Of a stretch of DNA of 64,000 nucleotides, positions 1-10,500 are shown one piece after another. Source of the stretch: Plantactinospora soyae (GTDB lineage Bacteria; Actinomycetota; Actinomycetes; Mycobacteriales; Micromonosporaceae). Within the stretch, counting starts at the first letter, position 1. Each line of letters opens with the position of its first letter. Position numbers and translations under genes: made by a program. The stretch covers positions 3,720,001 to 3,784,000 of the forward strand of contig NZ_JADBEB010000001.1 of the NCBI RefSeq assembly GCF_014874095.1, written 5' to 3'. The notes beneath the pieces were generated by a model that saw nothing but the letters and a program-made list of their open reading frames with translations, was not told the DNA's origin and did not search any database.

Positions 1-20
1 GGCGGGGAACCCGGTGAGAC

Positions 21-1289
21 TCAGCCGGCGGCGAAGCCCGGCATCGGGTACGCCGCGAGCAGGTCCCGGACCTCGCCGGCGATCCGGTCGAGGGTCGGTT
101 CGTCGTCCTTGATCGCTGCGGTGATCGCCTCGTCCATCCAGGCCGCGACCTGGGGCATCTGCTCCTCGGTCAGGCCCCGGGTGGCCAGCGCGGCGGTGCC
201 GAGCCGGATCCCCGACGGGTCGAACGGCTTGCGCGGGTCGTACGGCACCGTGTTGTAGTTCAGTTCGATGCCGGCCCGGTCCAGCGCCTGTGCCGCCGGC
301 TTGCCGGCGATTCCCTTGCCGGTCAGGTCGGCGAGGATCAGGTGGTTGTCGGTGCCGCCCGAGGAGAGGGTGAAGTCCCGCTCGATCAGGGCCGAGGCGA
401 GCGCCTTGGCGTTGGTGACGATCTGCTGGGCGTACCGCCGGAAGTCGGCCGTGCCCGCCTCGCGCAGGGCCACCGCGATGCCGGCGGTGGTGTGGTTGTG
501 CGGGCCGCCCTGGAGACCGGGGAAGACCGCCTTGTCGATGGCGCTGGCGTGCTCGGCCGTGGTCATGATCATGGCGCCCCGCGGACCGCGCAGGGTCTTG
601 TGCGTCGTGGTGGTGATCACGTCCGCGTGACCCACCGGTGAGGGGTGGGCACCGCCCGCGACCAGGCCGGCGATGTGCGCGATGTCGGCCACCAGCACCG
701 CACCGACCTCGCGGGCGATCTCGGCGAAGCCGGCGAAGTCGATCGTCCGGGGTACGGCGGTGCCACCGCAGAAGATCACCTTGGGGCGTTCCCGGCGGGC
801 CAGGTCGCGTACCTCGTCGAGGTCGATCCGGCCGGTTTCCGCCGAGACGCCGTAGCGGACCGGGTTGAACCACTTGCCGGTCGCCGAGACCGACCAGCCG
901 TGGGTCAGGTGCCCGCCCATCGGCAGCGCCATCCCCAGCACCGTGTCGCCGGGGGAGAGGAAGGCCAGGTAGACGGCGAGGTTGGCCGGCGACCCCGAGT
1001 ACGGCTGCACGTTGGCGTGCGCGACGCCGAAGAGTTCCCGGGCCCGGGTGACCGCGAGCGTCTCGATCGGGTCGATGAACTGCTGGCCCTCGTAGTAACG
1101 GCGGCCGGGGTAGCCCTCCGAGTACTTGTTGGTCAGCACCGTGCCGCTGGCCTCCAGGACAGCGGTCGAGACGTAGTTCTCGGAGGCGATCATCCGCAGC
1201 TTGTCGTGCTGCCGGCCCGCCTCGGCCTCGATCAGCGCCCCCAACTCCGGGTCGGCTGCGGTCAGGCTGGGAATCGGTGGTACATGCAC
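21..1289 (-). CDS. glyA: Serine hydroxymethyltransferase
   Basis: PLP enzyme that interconverts serine and glycine while charging tetrahydrofolate with a one-carbon unit; cytoplasmic. The 422-residue product matches the usual family length and carries the conserved N-terminal IASENYVS segment and the PLP-lysine motif TTTTHKTLRGPRG, with Lys near residue 231. The GTG start was chosen because AGGAGG lies 9 bases upstream; the reading frame is open much further upstream, but that part is antisense to other sequence and lies inside the lacI-type gene. It follows the LacI-type gene on the same strand after a 128-base gap, so it probably has its own promoter. No glycine riboswitch is visible. Identification is very secure; the start is likely. 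Confidence 0.97.
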   Translation of the reverse strand: MHVPPIPSLTAADPELGALIEAEAGRQHDKLRMIASENYVSTAVLEASGTVLTNKYSEGYPGRRYYEGQQFIDPIETLAVTRARELFGVAHANVQPYSGSPANLAVYLAFLSPGDTVLGMALPMGGHLTHGWSVSATGKWFNPVRYGVSAETGRIDLDEVRDLARRERPKVIFCGGTAVPRTIDFAGFAEIAREVGAVLVADIAHIAGLVAGGAHPSPVGHADVITTTTHKTLRGPRGAMIMTTAEHASAIDKAVFPGLQGGPHNHTTAGIAVALREAGTADFRRYAQQIVTNAKALASALIERDFTLSSGGTDNHLILADLTGKGIAGKPAAQALDRAGIELNYNTVPYDPRKPFDPSGIRLGTAALATRGLTEEQMPQVAAWMDEAITAAIKDDEPTLDRIAGEVRDLLAAYPMPGFAAG

Positions 1290-1417
1290 GATCGTCGTCC
1301 TCCTGGCTGGTCCACGCCTGCGGCCGATGCTATCGGTTGCCACCCGCCCGCCCGGCGCCGCCCGGCGGGCCGGTGACCGGTGCAACCGCTGGCGCGCGGT
1401 GTCACCGGTCGAGCCGG

Positions 1418-2437
1418 TCAGGAGGGTCGGGGTGGGGCGGTGCTGCCGCGTGGAATCAGGTGGGCGGTCTCGTCCTGGTAGTCGCCGAGCGGCTTGCCGG
1501 CGATGGCGGCGAGCAGCCGGCCGGCGGCGTGTGCGCCGTACGCCGGGATGTCCCGGCTGAGCGCGGTCAGCGACGGATGTACGAGCTGGCACAGCGGCGA
1601 GTCGTCCCAGGCGACGATGGAGACGTCGTTCGGCACACTCAGCCCCATCTCCTGCGCCACGGAGAGCCCGGCGATCGCCATCACGTCGTTGTCGTACACG
1701 ATCGCGGTCGGCCGGTCGGCGGAGCTGAGCAGGCGTCGGGTGGCCCGGGCGCCCTCCTCGCCGCTGTAGTCGGAGGAGACCGTGATCGTGCGTTCCAGGC
1801 CGAGTTGCCGGCAGACGGTGCCGAACGCCTCGGTGCGGATCTCGGTGTGCAGCAGGCCCGGCAGGCCGCCGACCCGGGCGATCCGCCGGTGTCCCAGCGC
1901 GACCAGGTATTCGACCACCTCGGTCAGGGCCGCCGCCTCGTCCGACCAGATGTGGGCCAGTTCGCCGCTGTGCCCCGGCCCCCCGATGATCACGGCCGGC
2001 AGGTTGAGTTCCTCCAGGACCGGCACCCGACGGTCGTCGAGCCGGAGGTCGCAGACGAGGACGCCGTCCACCCGCCGCTCGCCCCACCAGCGCCGGTAGA
2101 CCGCGATCTCGGCCTCCGGGTTCGCCACCACCTGAAGGGTCAGCGCGTACGACCGGGCCGAGAGCTCCGCCTCCACACCGCTGATCAACTCCATGAAGAA
2201 CGGCTCGATGCCGAGGATCCGGGCGGGCCGGCAGAGGGCGAGGCCGACCGCGTTGGCGCTGGCTCCGGAGAGTGCCCGGGCGGCGCTGTTGGGGTTGAAG
2301 CCGATCTCCTGTGCGATCGCGAGAATGCGTTGGCGAGTGGCGTCGGAAACCCCGGGCTGCCCGTTCAGGGCGTACGACACAGCGCCCTTGGAAACGCCGG
2401 CCCGGCGGGCCACATCCGCGATTGTCGGCCGCTTCAC
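1418..2437 (-). CDS. LacI-family transcriptional regulator
   Basis: A 339-residue DNA-binding repressor with the classical LacI head: TIADVARRAGVSKGAVSYAL forms the helix-turn-helix at about residues 4-25, followed by the hinge-helix segment around NPNSAARALSG and a periplasmic-binding-protein-like sugar-sensing domain. The GTG start is preceded by AGGAG 6 bases upstream. It is divergent from the beta-mannosidase gene, so by position it probably controls the mannan-use genes and responds to a manno-oligosaccharide or mannose; that ligand is inference. A candidate operator half-palindrome with a central CCGG lies between the two genes. Family assignment is secure; regulon is a guess from context. 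Confidence 0.93.
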   Translation of the reverse strand: MKRPTIADVARRAGVSKGAVSYALNGQPGVSDATRQRILAIAQEIGFNPNSAARALSGASANAVGLALCRPARILGIEPFFMELISGVEAELSARSYALTLQVVANPEAEIAVYRRWWGERRVDGVLVCDLRLDDRRVPVLEELNLPAVIIGGPGHSGELAHIWSDEAAALTEVVEYLVALGHRRIARVGGLPGLLHTEIRTEAFGTVCRQLGLERTITVSSDYSGEEGARATRRLLSSADRPTAIVYDNDVMAIAGLSVAQEMGLSVPNDVSIVAWDDSPLCQLVHPSLTALSRDIPAYGAHAAGRLLAAIAGKPLGDYQDETAHLIPRGSTAPPRPS

Positions 2438-2554
2438 CCGGTGCTCCTATCTGGGTCGACCCGATCACCGGTGGGCCGGTTCGGTGGCCCCTGGCCCGCT
2501 GCGCCCTGGTGTCCACACGAGCGGGGAACGTGTGTGCGGGCTCTGGGCAATGAA

Positions 2555-2568
2555 CTTTTCCGGTTAAG
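2555..2568. promoter_or_regulatory. Candidate LacI-type operator
   Basis: The 14-base imperfect palindrome CTTTTCCGGTTAAG matches its own reverse complement at 10 of 14 positions and has the central C/G step typical of LacI-family sites. It lies about 120 bases upstream of the LacI-type start and 155 bases upstream of the mannosidase -35 element. Weak evidence, given only because of its place in a divergent regulator/target spacer. Confidence 0.25.
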
Positions 2569-2722
2569 CATAGCGATCGGGGAATCTTGTCGGAACACCA
2601 GGGTAGATCGATTCTTCCCGTTCGGAGAACCGAATTTTCGAGGTTGGGAGCGCTGTCGATCGGTTCGCCGGGATAGCGCTTTCTTGCCGCCCGTCGGCCA
2701 TTCGAGTCCTAATCCACGGCCA

Positions 2723-2751
2723 TTGACAGGGCGGAGGGGCGCCCGTACCGT
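2723..2751 (+). promoter_or_regulatory. Promoter for the beta-mannosidase gene
   Basis: A perfect -35 hexamer TTGACA (2723-2728), a 17-base spacer and a -10 hexamer TACCGT (2746-2751, fitting TANNNT) point toward the beta-mannosidase gene. This predicts a transcript start near 2758 and an untranslated leader of about 130 bases. It is the best sigma-A-type promoter in this intergenic stretch. Confidence 0.6.
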
Positions 2752-2889
2752 GACTTTACTTATCCGGTTCAGTCGACATCCCTCGATGTCTTGAGCTCGC
2801 CGCCCGGCCCCGCGAACTCCGGCGGCGGCGCCCTCCACCTGGGAAGGTGCGGTGAGGTCATGGCAGGTCGCGACCACAAGTGAGCTGAG

Positions 2890-5376
2890 GTGCCCGTGAC
2901 GTCCTGGCAGAGCCTGCACGACGGTTGGTTCCTGACGGCGGTGGCCGGCCCGGAGATCCCGGACCCGGTCGCGGCGGCCCGGGTTCCGGCCACGGTGCCC
3001 GGCTGTGTGCATACCGATCTGCTCGCCGCCGACCTGATCCCGGACCCGTACCTCGACGACAACGAACTCCGGCTGAGCTGGATCGGTCACACCGACTGGT
3101 GCTACGAGACCACCTTCGGCTGGGCCGGCGACGACGGGGCGGACCGGGTCGAGCTGGTCTGCGCCGGCCTGGACACGGTCGCGACGATCACGCTCAACGA
3201 CGTCGAGATCGGTCGTACCGCCAACATGCACCGGGGATACCGGTTCGACGTACGCGAACTGCTGCGGGTCGGCGACAACGTGCTGCGGATCAGGTTCGAC
3301 TCGGCCCACCGCTACGCCCAGGAGCAGCGGGAACGGCTCGGTGACCGGCCGGCGGCGTACTCCGATCCGTTCAACTTCATCCGCAAGATGGCCTGCAACT
3401 TCGGTTGGGACTGGGGCCCGTCGCTGGTCACCGCCGGAATCTGGCAGGAGATCGGGCTGCGGACCTGGCGGACCGCGCGGCTCGCCGACGTCCGGCCGCT
3501 GGTCACGGTGACCGGTCGGGAGGGCCGGGTGGAGGTCCGGGTCGAGGTCGACCGGGCCGACGGCGACTCCGGCGCCGAGCCGCTCACGGTCCGGGCCACG
3601 GTCGCCGGGGTGGCCGCCGAGATGGTGCTGCCGCCGGGCCAACGCGTCGCCGAACTGACCCTTGCCGTCGCCGACCCCGACCTGTGGTGGCCCCGGGGGT
3701 ACGGCGAGCAGCCGCGCTACCCGCTGGACGTGACCCTGCACGCCGGGGAGCGGGAGCTGGACCGCTGGCAACGGCGGATCGGCTTCCGCTCGGTACGCCT
3801 GGACACCGCGCCCGACGAGTACGGCTCGGCGTTCACCATCGTGGTCAACGATCTGCCGATCTTCGCCCGGGGCGTCAACTGGATCCCGGACGACTGCTTT
3901 CCACACCGGGTCACCCGGGAGCGCTACGCACAGCGGCTCGGCCAGGCCTGCGAGGCGAACGTCAACTTCCTGCGCATCTGGGGCGGCGGGCGGTACGAGT
4001 CGGAGGACTTCTACGACCTCGCCGACGAACTGGGCCTGCTGGTCGGGCAGGACTTTCTCTTCTCCTGCGCCGCGTACCCGGAGGAGGAGCCGTTCCTCGG
4101 CGAGGTCCGGGCGGAGGCGACCGAGCAGGTCACCCGGCTGGCCAGCCATCCGAGCCTGGTGCTCTGGTTCGGCAACAACGAGAACATCTGGGGCTGGCAC
4201 GACTGGGGCTGGCAGGAACAGCTCGCCGGCCGGACCTGGGGTGCCGGCTACTACTTCGAGCTGCTGCCCGGGATCGTGGCCGACGTCGACCCGACCCGGC
4301 CGTACTGGCCGGGCAGCCCGTGGTCGGGGCGGCACGACGTGCACCCGAACGAGTCCGGGTACGGCAGCATGCACATCTGGACGGTGTGGAACCAGCTCGA
4401 CTACGTCCACTACCGCGACTACCTGCCCCGGTTCGTCGCCGAGTTCGGCTACCAGGGACCGGCCGCGTACGCGACGATCCGGCGGGCGATCTCCGACGAG
4501 CGGCTGGTCGTGGACTCGCCCGCGATGGCGCACCGGCAGAAGGCCGAGGGCGGCGGGGAGAAGCTGGCCCGGGGGCTGGCTGCGCACCTGCCGGCCCCAC
4601 GCGACTTCGACGACTGGCACTACCTGACCCAGGTCAACCAGGCCCGCGCCACCAGCCTCGGGATCGAACACATGCGCTCGTACCGGCCGATCTGCATGGG
4701 CAGCGTGGTCTGGCAGCTCAACGACTGCTGGCCGGTCACCTCCTGGGCGGCCGTGGACGGCGACGGGCGGCGCAAACCCCTCTGGTACGCGCTGCGCCGG
4801 GCGTACGCCGATCGGCTGTTGACCGTGCAGCCGAGGGACGACGGGCTGGCCCTGGTGGCGGTGAACGACGGCGGCGATCCGTGGACCGGTCGGGTCGACG
4901 TGACCCGGCTGACCCTGACCGGTGAGCCCAGGGCCAAGACGTCGATCGAGTTGGCGGTGCCGCCGTACTCGTCGATGACCTGGCCGTTGCCGGCGGACGT
5001 CGGCAGCTCGGACGAGCCGCGCGCCGAACTGCTGCTCGCCGATCCCGGTGATGCCGGCGACCGGACCTTCTGGTTCTTCGCCGAGGACCACGAGCTGGCC
5101 TACCCACCGGCCGGGTACGACGCCACGGTCGAGCCGCTGCCGGACGGCGTACGGGTCCGGGTGACCGCCCGGACGGTGCTGCGCGACCTGGTTCTCGCCC
5201 CGGATCGGCTCGATCCGGCGGCGGTGGTCGACGAGGCGCTGGTCACGCTGCTGCCGGGGGAGTCGACCACGTTCACCGTACGGTCCGCTCAGCGACTTGA
5301 CCCGGCGGCGCTCACCGCCCGTCCGGTGCTCCGTTGCGTCAACGACATGGTTCCCGACACCGCTGCGCACCGCTGA
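2890..5376 (+). CDS. Beta-mannosidase, glycoside hydrolase family 2
   Basis: Exo-acting hydrolase that releases mannose from the non-reducing end of beta-1,4-manno-oligosaccharides. The 828-residue protein has the GH2 layout: N-terminal jelly-roll sugar-binding domain (about 1-190), immunoglobulin-like domain, then the TIM barrel. The acid/base Glu is in WFGNNENIWGW (about E431) and the nucleophile Glu in FVAEFGYQG (about E518). No signal peptide is visible, so it acts inside the cell on imported oligosaccharides. A second in-frame GTG at 2896 has better spacing to GAGG and could be the true start, removing two residues. The secreted mannanase starts 95 bases downstream, suggesting one transcription unit. 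Very confident on family and function. Confidence 0.93.
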   Translation: MPVTSWQSLHDGWFLTAVAGPEIPDPVAAARVPATVPGCVHTDLLAADLIPDPYLDDNELRLSWIGHTDWCYETTFGWAGDDGADRVELVCAGLDTVATITLNDVEIGRTANMHRGYRFDVRELLRVGDNVLRIRFDSAHRYAQEQRERLGDRPAAYSDPFNFIRKMACNFGWDWGPSLVTAGIWQEIGLRTWRTARLADVRPLVTVTGREGRVEVRVEVDRADGDSGAEPLTVRATVAGVAAEMVLPPGQRVAELTLAVADPDLWWPRGYGEQPRYPLDVTLHAGERELDRWQRRIGFRSVRLDTAPDEYGSAFTIVVNDLPIFARGVNWIPDDCFPHRVTRERYAQRLGQACEANVNFLRIWGGGRYESEDFYDLADELGLLVGQDFLFSCAAYPEEEPFLGEVRAEATEQVTRLASHPSLVLWFGNNENIWGWHDWGWQEQLAGRTWGAGYYFELLPGIVADVDPTRPYWPGSPWSGRHDVHPNESGYGSMHIWTVWNQLDYVHYRDYLPRFVAEFGYQGPAAYATIRRAISDERLVVDSPAMAHRQKAEGGGEKLARGLAAHLPAPRDFDDWHYLTQVNQARATSLGIEHMRSYRPICMGSVVWQLNDCWPVTSWAAVDGDGRRKPLWYALRRAYADRLLTVQPRDDGLALVAVNDGGDPWTGRVDVTRLTLTGEPRAKTSIELAVPPYSSMTWPLPADVGSSDEPRAELLLADPGDAGDRTFWFFAEDHELAYPPAGYDATVEPLPDGVRVRVTARTVLRDLVLAPDRLDPAAVVDEALVTLLPGESTTFTVRSAQRLDPAALTARPVLRCVNDMVPDTAAHR

Positions 5377-5428
5377 TTCCCGTACCGCTGATTCCTGCAC
5401 CGCTGATTGCCGTACCCGCTGATCCGCA
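5370..5428 (+). repeat. 15-bp tandem repeat carrying stop codons
   Basis: Three full 15-base units (5370-5384, 5385-5399, 5400-5414) plus a shortened fourth copy, each built on CCGCTGATT. The mannosidase stop codon lies in the first unit. Because 15 is a multiple of three, the next two units repeat TGA in the same frame. It fills most of the spacer before the mannanase gene. Confidence 0.8.
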
Positions 5429-5471
5429 CCCCCGATCCCGGACATCCGCTCCCGGAAGGATCACCACCACC

Positions 5472-7469
5472 ATGAAGCGTCGTGCCACCATCGCGCTGGC
5501 CCTGGCCGGGCTGCTGCTCGCGGCCCAGCCGGCCCCGTCCTTCGCCGCCCCACCCGGACAGGGCGGCCAGGCGAACCAGTCCGCCGGGTTCGTGGTCCGC
5601 AAGGGCGACCAGTTGATGCTCGACGGCAAGCGGTTCCGGTTCGCCGGAACCAACAACTACTACCTGATGTACAAGTCCCGGACGATGGTCGACGACGTGT
5701 TCGCCGACGCCAGGGCCGCCGGATTCACCGTGCTGCGGCACTGGGGCTTCCTCGACATCGGCAACTCCGACGGCAGCGACTCGGTCGCCGGCAAGTCCGA
5801 CGGCGTCTACTTCCAGTACTGGGACGGCGCGAAGCCGGCCTACAACGACGGGCCGGACGGCCTGGAACGGCTCGACTACGTCCTGTACGCCGCCCGGCAG
5901 GCCGGGATCAAGCTCGTCATCCCGCTGACCAACAACTGGCGGGACTTCGGCGGGATGGACCAGTACGTCCGCTGGCGCGGCGGGCAGTACCACGACGAGT
6001 TCTACAGCGACCCGGTGATCCGGGGCTGGTACAAGGACTGGATCTCGCACGTACTGAACCGGACCAACACGCTGACCGGGGTGGCGTACAAGGACGATCC
6101 GACGGTGATGACCTGGGAACTGGGCAACGAGCCGAGGTGCAAGGGCTCCGGCGTCTACCCGATGTCGCCGACCTGTACCCCCGAGGTGCTGACCGGCTGG
6201 GCGGACGAGATGACCCGGCACATCAAGTCGGTCGACCGCCGGCATTTGGCCAGCGTCGGCGACGAGGGCTTCTACTGCGACGACCCGGCCAGCTCGGACT
6301 GGACCGTCAACTGTGGCGAGGGCGTCGACAGCCTCGCCCTGACCCGGCTGCCGGCGGTGGACGTGGTGTCGTACCACCTCTATCCGGACCACTGGGGCAA
6401 GGACGCGGCCTGGGGCGTCGAGTGGATCAAGCGGCACAACCGGGACGCCCGGCGGCTCGGCAAGCCGGTGATGCTCGGCGAGTTCGGCTACGTCGACAAG
6501 GCGACCCGGAACCCGGTCTACCAACGGTGGACGGACGCGTTCATCGAGACCGGCGGCAGCGGGTTCCTCTACTGGATCCTCTCCGGTATCCAGGACGACG
6601 GCACGCCCTATCCGGACTACGACGGCTACACCGTCTACTGCCCGAGTCCGGTCTGCACCACGCTGAGCAACGCCGGTGAGGAACTGACCCGAGGTCAGCG
6701 GGCCCGACCGCCGGTCGCCGACCACGACAACGCGGTGACCGAGTCGGGTACGCCGGTGGCGCTGACCCCGGCCGCGAACGACATCGCGTACCGGACGAAG
6801 GTGCGGGCGGCCAGCATCGATCTCGATCCGGCCACCGCCGGCCAGCAGCGGGAAGTGACCGTTCCGGGCGGTAAATTCGCCCTCGACCCGGGTACGGGGG
6901 CGGTCACCTTCACCCCGGCCGACGACTTCCAGGGCCGGGCCGTCGCCCGGTACACCATCCGGGACCAGTCCGGGCGTACGTCGAACGCGGCCGACCTGAC
7001 CGTGACGGTCAAGCCGGCGCCCGGAGATCCGATCCTGATCGCCTCCTGGGAGACCGGGCTCGAGGGTTGGGCACCGGGAAACTGGCAGACCGACGCCGGC
7101 ACGCTGGCCCCGACCGCCGACTTCCACACCAACGGCTCGGCCGGACTGCGGGTCGCCGCGACCGGTGGCGGCTGGTTCGGGGTGACCCTGCCCAACCCGG
7201 TGGACCTGTCGGCGAAGGCGACCCTCCGGTACGACCTGCGGACCGGAGCGGCGGCCGGCACCTCCAGCGCGATCGCGTTGCAGACCGGACCGGAGTACGC
7301 CTGGTGCCAGTCCACCTTCGGCTGGGTACCGCAGAGCACCGAGACGACGGTGGTGGCCGACCTGCTCACCGAGATGTCCTGTGACGCGGCGGCGCTGGCC
7401 GACGTACGCGGGATCCTGATCTGGGTCAGCCCCGGCGACTTCGACCTGGACCACCTGCGCGCCGAGTGA
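5472..7469 (+). CDS. Secreted endo-1,4-beta-mannanase, GH5, with C-terminal carbohydrate-binding module
   Basis: Extracellular endo-hydrolase of mannan or glucomannan. The ATG was chosen because GGAAGGA lies just upstream and the following residues form a standard Sec signal peptide (MKRR, hydrophobic core, A-x-A near 25). The GH5 barrel spans roughly residues 35-400; the acid/base Glu is in GNEPRC (about E220) and the nucleophile in MLGEFGY (about E337). A short Ig/cadherin-like domain follows (about 410-520), then a C-terminal beta-sandwich module starting at SWETGLEGWAPGNW that resembles mannan-binding modules. The 665-residue product sits behind the intracellular beta-mannosidase: outside depolymerisation, then inside trimming. 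Family secure; exact substrate inferred. Confidence 0.9.
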   Translation: MKRRATIALALAGLLLAAQPAPSFAAPPGQGGQANQSAGFVVRKGDQLMLDGKRFRFAGTNNYYLMYKSRTMVDDVFADARAAGFTVLRHWGFLDIGNSDGSDSVAGKSDGVYFQYWDGAKPAYNDGPDGLERLDYVLYAARQAGIKLVIPLTNNWRDFGGMDQYVRWRGGQYHDEFYSDPVIRGWYKDWISHVLNRTNTLTGVAYKDDPTVMTWELGNEPRCKGSGVYPMSPTCTPEVLTGWADEMTRHIKSVDRRHLASVGDEGFYCDDPASSDWTVNCGEGVDSLALTRLPAVDVVSYHLYPDHWGKDAAWGVEWIKRHNRDARRLGKPVMLGEFGYVDKATRNPVYQRWTDAFIETGGSGFLYWILSGIQDDGTPYPDYDGYTVYCPSPVCTTLSNAGEELTRGQRARPPVADHDNAVTESGTPVALTPAANDIAYRTKVRAASIDLDPATAGQQREVTVPGGKFALDPGTGAVTFTPADDFQGRAVARYTIRDQSGRTSNAADLTVTVKPAPGDPILIASWETGLEGWAPGNWQTDAGTLAPTADFHTNGSAGLRVAATGGGWFGVTLPNPVDLSAKATLRYDLRTGAAAGTSSAIALQTGPEYAWCQSTFGWVPQSTETTVVADLLTEMSCDAAALADVRGILIWVSPGDFDLDHLRAE

Positions 7470-7476
7470 GTTGAAA

Positions 7477-7522
7477 GGCGGGGGCCCTTCCTATCGCATT
7501 CTGTATAGGAAGGGCCCCCGCC
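7477..7522. terminator. Bidirectional terminator between mannanase and xylanase genes
   Basis: Perfect 18-base inverted arms (7477-7494 and 7505-7522) with a 10-base loop sit between two convergent stop codons; outer GAGTTG and CAACTC extend the stem with a small bulge. The right arm shares the 13-base core TAGGAAGGGCCCC with the terminator at 45067-45117. Confidence 0.9.
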
Positions 7523-7552
7523 CAACTCGGCGGATTCAGCGGCGCGCCGGGG

Positions 7553-10500
7553 TCACCGGTTGGCGCAGTAGCCCACGCTGAAGGTGCTGGCGCCCGGCTT
7601 CAGGGTCTTGTTCCAGTTCCCGCCGTGGATTCGGTAGCTGCCGTCGCCCTGGATCTGCCGTTCGAAGTTCCAGGCCGTGTAGATCTGGCCGCCGAGCTCG
7701 ACATAGCCGTACCAGTCGACGGGCTTGTCGGTCTTGTTGGTGGCGACGATGGTCGCGCAGTAGCCGCCGCCGCTGTCCGAGTTCCACTGGGTGGAGTTCT
7801 TGACCACGATGTCGACGTTGCCGTCGGCCGGGCCGACCAACCGACCCACTCCCCAGCGGGAGGTGGTCTGGTAGCCGGTACCCAACTGGTCGGCCCAGTT
7901 CCGGATCGCGGTACGAGCGCCGCCGGTGGCGTCGTTGACCTGGAAGTCCAGGCCGTGGAACGTGCCGAGGCCGCCGTACTCCAGCAGGCTGATCGCTGCC
8001 TCGACGGTGTACCCGGTGTCGGTGCGGACCGCCGCGCTGGTCAGCCGGCCCCGCTGGAACGCCTCGTCACCGGTGCCGAACGAGACGCCGTTGTCCGCGT
8101 TGATCCGGATCTGGGTGTCGTCGTAGCGGTAGGGGCCGTTCTTGACGTTGCCTCCGTCGACGTAGAACTCCACCGAGTCCCGGGTCCAGGGGTCGGAGCC
8201 GGAGACGTCCACGACCGGGTCGGCGACCTCGGCGAGCACGTAGAGCGTCTGGTCCCGCCACAGGGTGCGGACCGTGGCGATCGCGCCGTCCGCGCCCGAG
8301 ACCGCCTTCGCGGTGCTGACCGCGCGGGCGTCGGCCCAGGCGGTGTCCACCGCGCCGTCGACCACCGGCGCCGTACGGGCCTGGGTGACCTCCAGGTACG
8401 ACAGTTCCTCGACCAGACCCAGTGTGCCCAGCGTGCCCGGGGCGTTCCAGGCGGCCGTACGACCGTCGTTGCCGACCCGGACGTCCAGGGTGAGCGTGTC
8501 GCCCTCGGCCGCGTCGGTCAGTGGCAGGTGGGCGACGATGTCGTAGCCACCGCTCCGCTCCTTCGCCACGGCGGGTACGTCGCCGCTGCCGTCCCGCGCA
8601 ACCGTGTACGTCCGTTCACCCAGCACGAAGCTGACCTGGTCGCCGGCCGAGGCGGCGGCGTCGGAGACTGTCACGAAGGCCGTCAGATGGTCCTTGACCC
8701 AGCGCAGCTGGAACTTTGCCAGGTCCTCCACCGGGTGCAACGGAAGCTTGCTCCAGGTCAGGTCGGTGGTGGCGGTGTCGGAGAGGGCAACGTCGCCGGC
8801 GAAGACGTTCGCCGTACGCAGCCGGGCCGGAAGCTCGCCGTCCACCGCACCGTGGTAGGCGGGCTTGGCCCGGAGGTTGTCGTCGAAGACGAGCGGGGCA
8901 CCGTTGCCGACCCGCCAGGACCGGCCGTCGGTAAGGCCCCACACGGTGACCACGAACAGGTCGTCCGCGTACGTCCGGAAGACTCGGAACGCGTCCCGGA
9001 AGTAGTAGCCCTGCTCGATCAGGTTCGCCTGGGTCACCGGGGTACCCGTGGTGACGTCGAGTTCGGTGACGGCCTGGATCACCGGCAGGTCCTCGAACGC
9101 CGCCAGCGCGGTCCCGAGGTTGGCGACCGGGGTGGACAGTGACACGTGGAACTGGTGGCCCACCCCGTCGACCGGTACCCCACGCGCGATCAGCCGCTGC
9201 ACCAGCGCCTTGTACCGCCCCTGCTTGCCGCTCTGCTCGGTGTTGTAGTCGTTGATGAAAAGAGTGACCGGGTCGGCGCCGGCGACCGCGTGGACGTCGT
9301 TGAACGCCTCGTCCGCGTACCGGAACGCGAGGTCGATGTACTCCTCGCCCAGGATCCGGTACCACTCGCTGCGGCGCAGGCCGTCGCTGAACTCGCCGCT
9401 GTCGGCGACGACCTCGTTGACGACGTCGAAGGCCCGCATCGGGTTGGTGGCGGAGCCGAACGGACCGTACCGGTCACTCAGCGACTCGGCGACGGCGAAG
9501 ACGTGCGTACGCAGCCGGTCGCGGAGGACCTGTTGGTGGGCCGCCGACGTGCTGAGCGGTGCGCCGGCCCCGTCCTGGAAGAACCATGCCGGAGTCTGGC
9601 TGTGCCAGACCAGTACGTGACCGTAGACGCCGAGGTTGTTGGTCCGGGCGAAGTCCATCAGCGCGATCGCCTGGTCGTGCGGGCGGAAGTTGCGCTCCGC
9701 GTCGTACCACGCCTCCGGCTTCATGTGGTTCTCCGGCGTGATGTTGTTGAAGTGCCGGGTCAGCAGTTGGGCGGCGGCGCCCACCGTCTCGCGGCTGTCG
9801 ATCGCGACGCCCATCGGGAAGTCGGTGGTCTCGTGCATCGGCGGAAGATCCTCGATGACCGGCGGCTCCGGTACCCGTACGACGATGTCGTCGAGGAGGA
9901 AGTCGCTGGTGTTTCCGGTCCCGCCGTCCTGCCACCGGGACTCGAAGTAGAGCAGGGCGCTGTCGGCCGCCGGCATCGTGAAGCTCGCGGTCACCTCGGT
10001 CCAGCCGGTGTTCGTGATCCCGTCGAACTGGGCGAGCGTGCTGAACGACTGGCTGCCGCCGCTCGTGCTGGCGAGGCTGAGCCAGATCTGGTCGGTCGGC
10101 TGTCCCTCGGCGAACCGCAGCCACGCGCGGAACTCGTAGGTCACGCCGGTCTCGAACAGCGCGCTCACATCGCGGCCGATTCCGGCGCCCTGGTTCACCC
10201 GATTGCTGACCAGGGCCGCGGCCTCGCCGCCGTGCGCGACGTCGGTCAGCCCGACCGTCGGGGCGCCGGGTCCGCCGTCGCGCGGCCCCCACCCGTCGAG
10301 CCCGTCCTCGAAGTCGGTGTCGATCACGACCGTGCCGGGCTCCGGCCCGCCCTCCGGCGTGGTGATGCTGATGTCGTCCAAGAGGTACGGAGTGCTGCCC
10401 TCGGCCTCCACGTAGAGGTTGGCTGCGGCCAGGCCCGCGGGCATGGTGTAGCTGCCGCCGATCCGTACCCAGTTCTCCGCGGTGGTGGGGACGTTGTCGC

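Noticed and set aside
1290-1417. Glycine riboswitch upstream of glyA
   Set aside because: The 128-base gap shows no tandem aptamer-like conserved segments; only a normal ribosome binding site is visible.
2690-2720. A tRNA-like T-arm fragment (ATTCGAGTCC)
   Set aside because: No acceptor stem, D-arm or anticodon arm can be built around it.
2434-5445. Very long open frame opposite the beta-mannosidase gene
   Set aside because: High G+C removes stop codons on the opposite strand; the translation has no recognisable domain and is Arg/Pro-rich, while the plus-strand frame is a clear GH2 enzyme.
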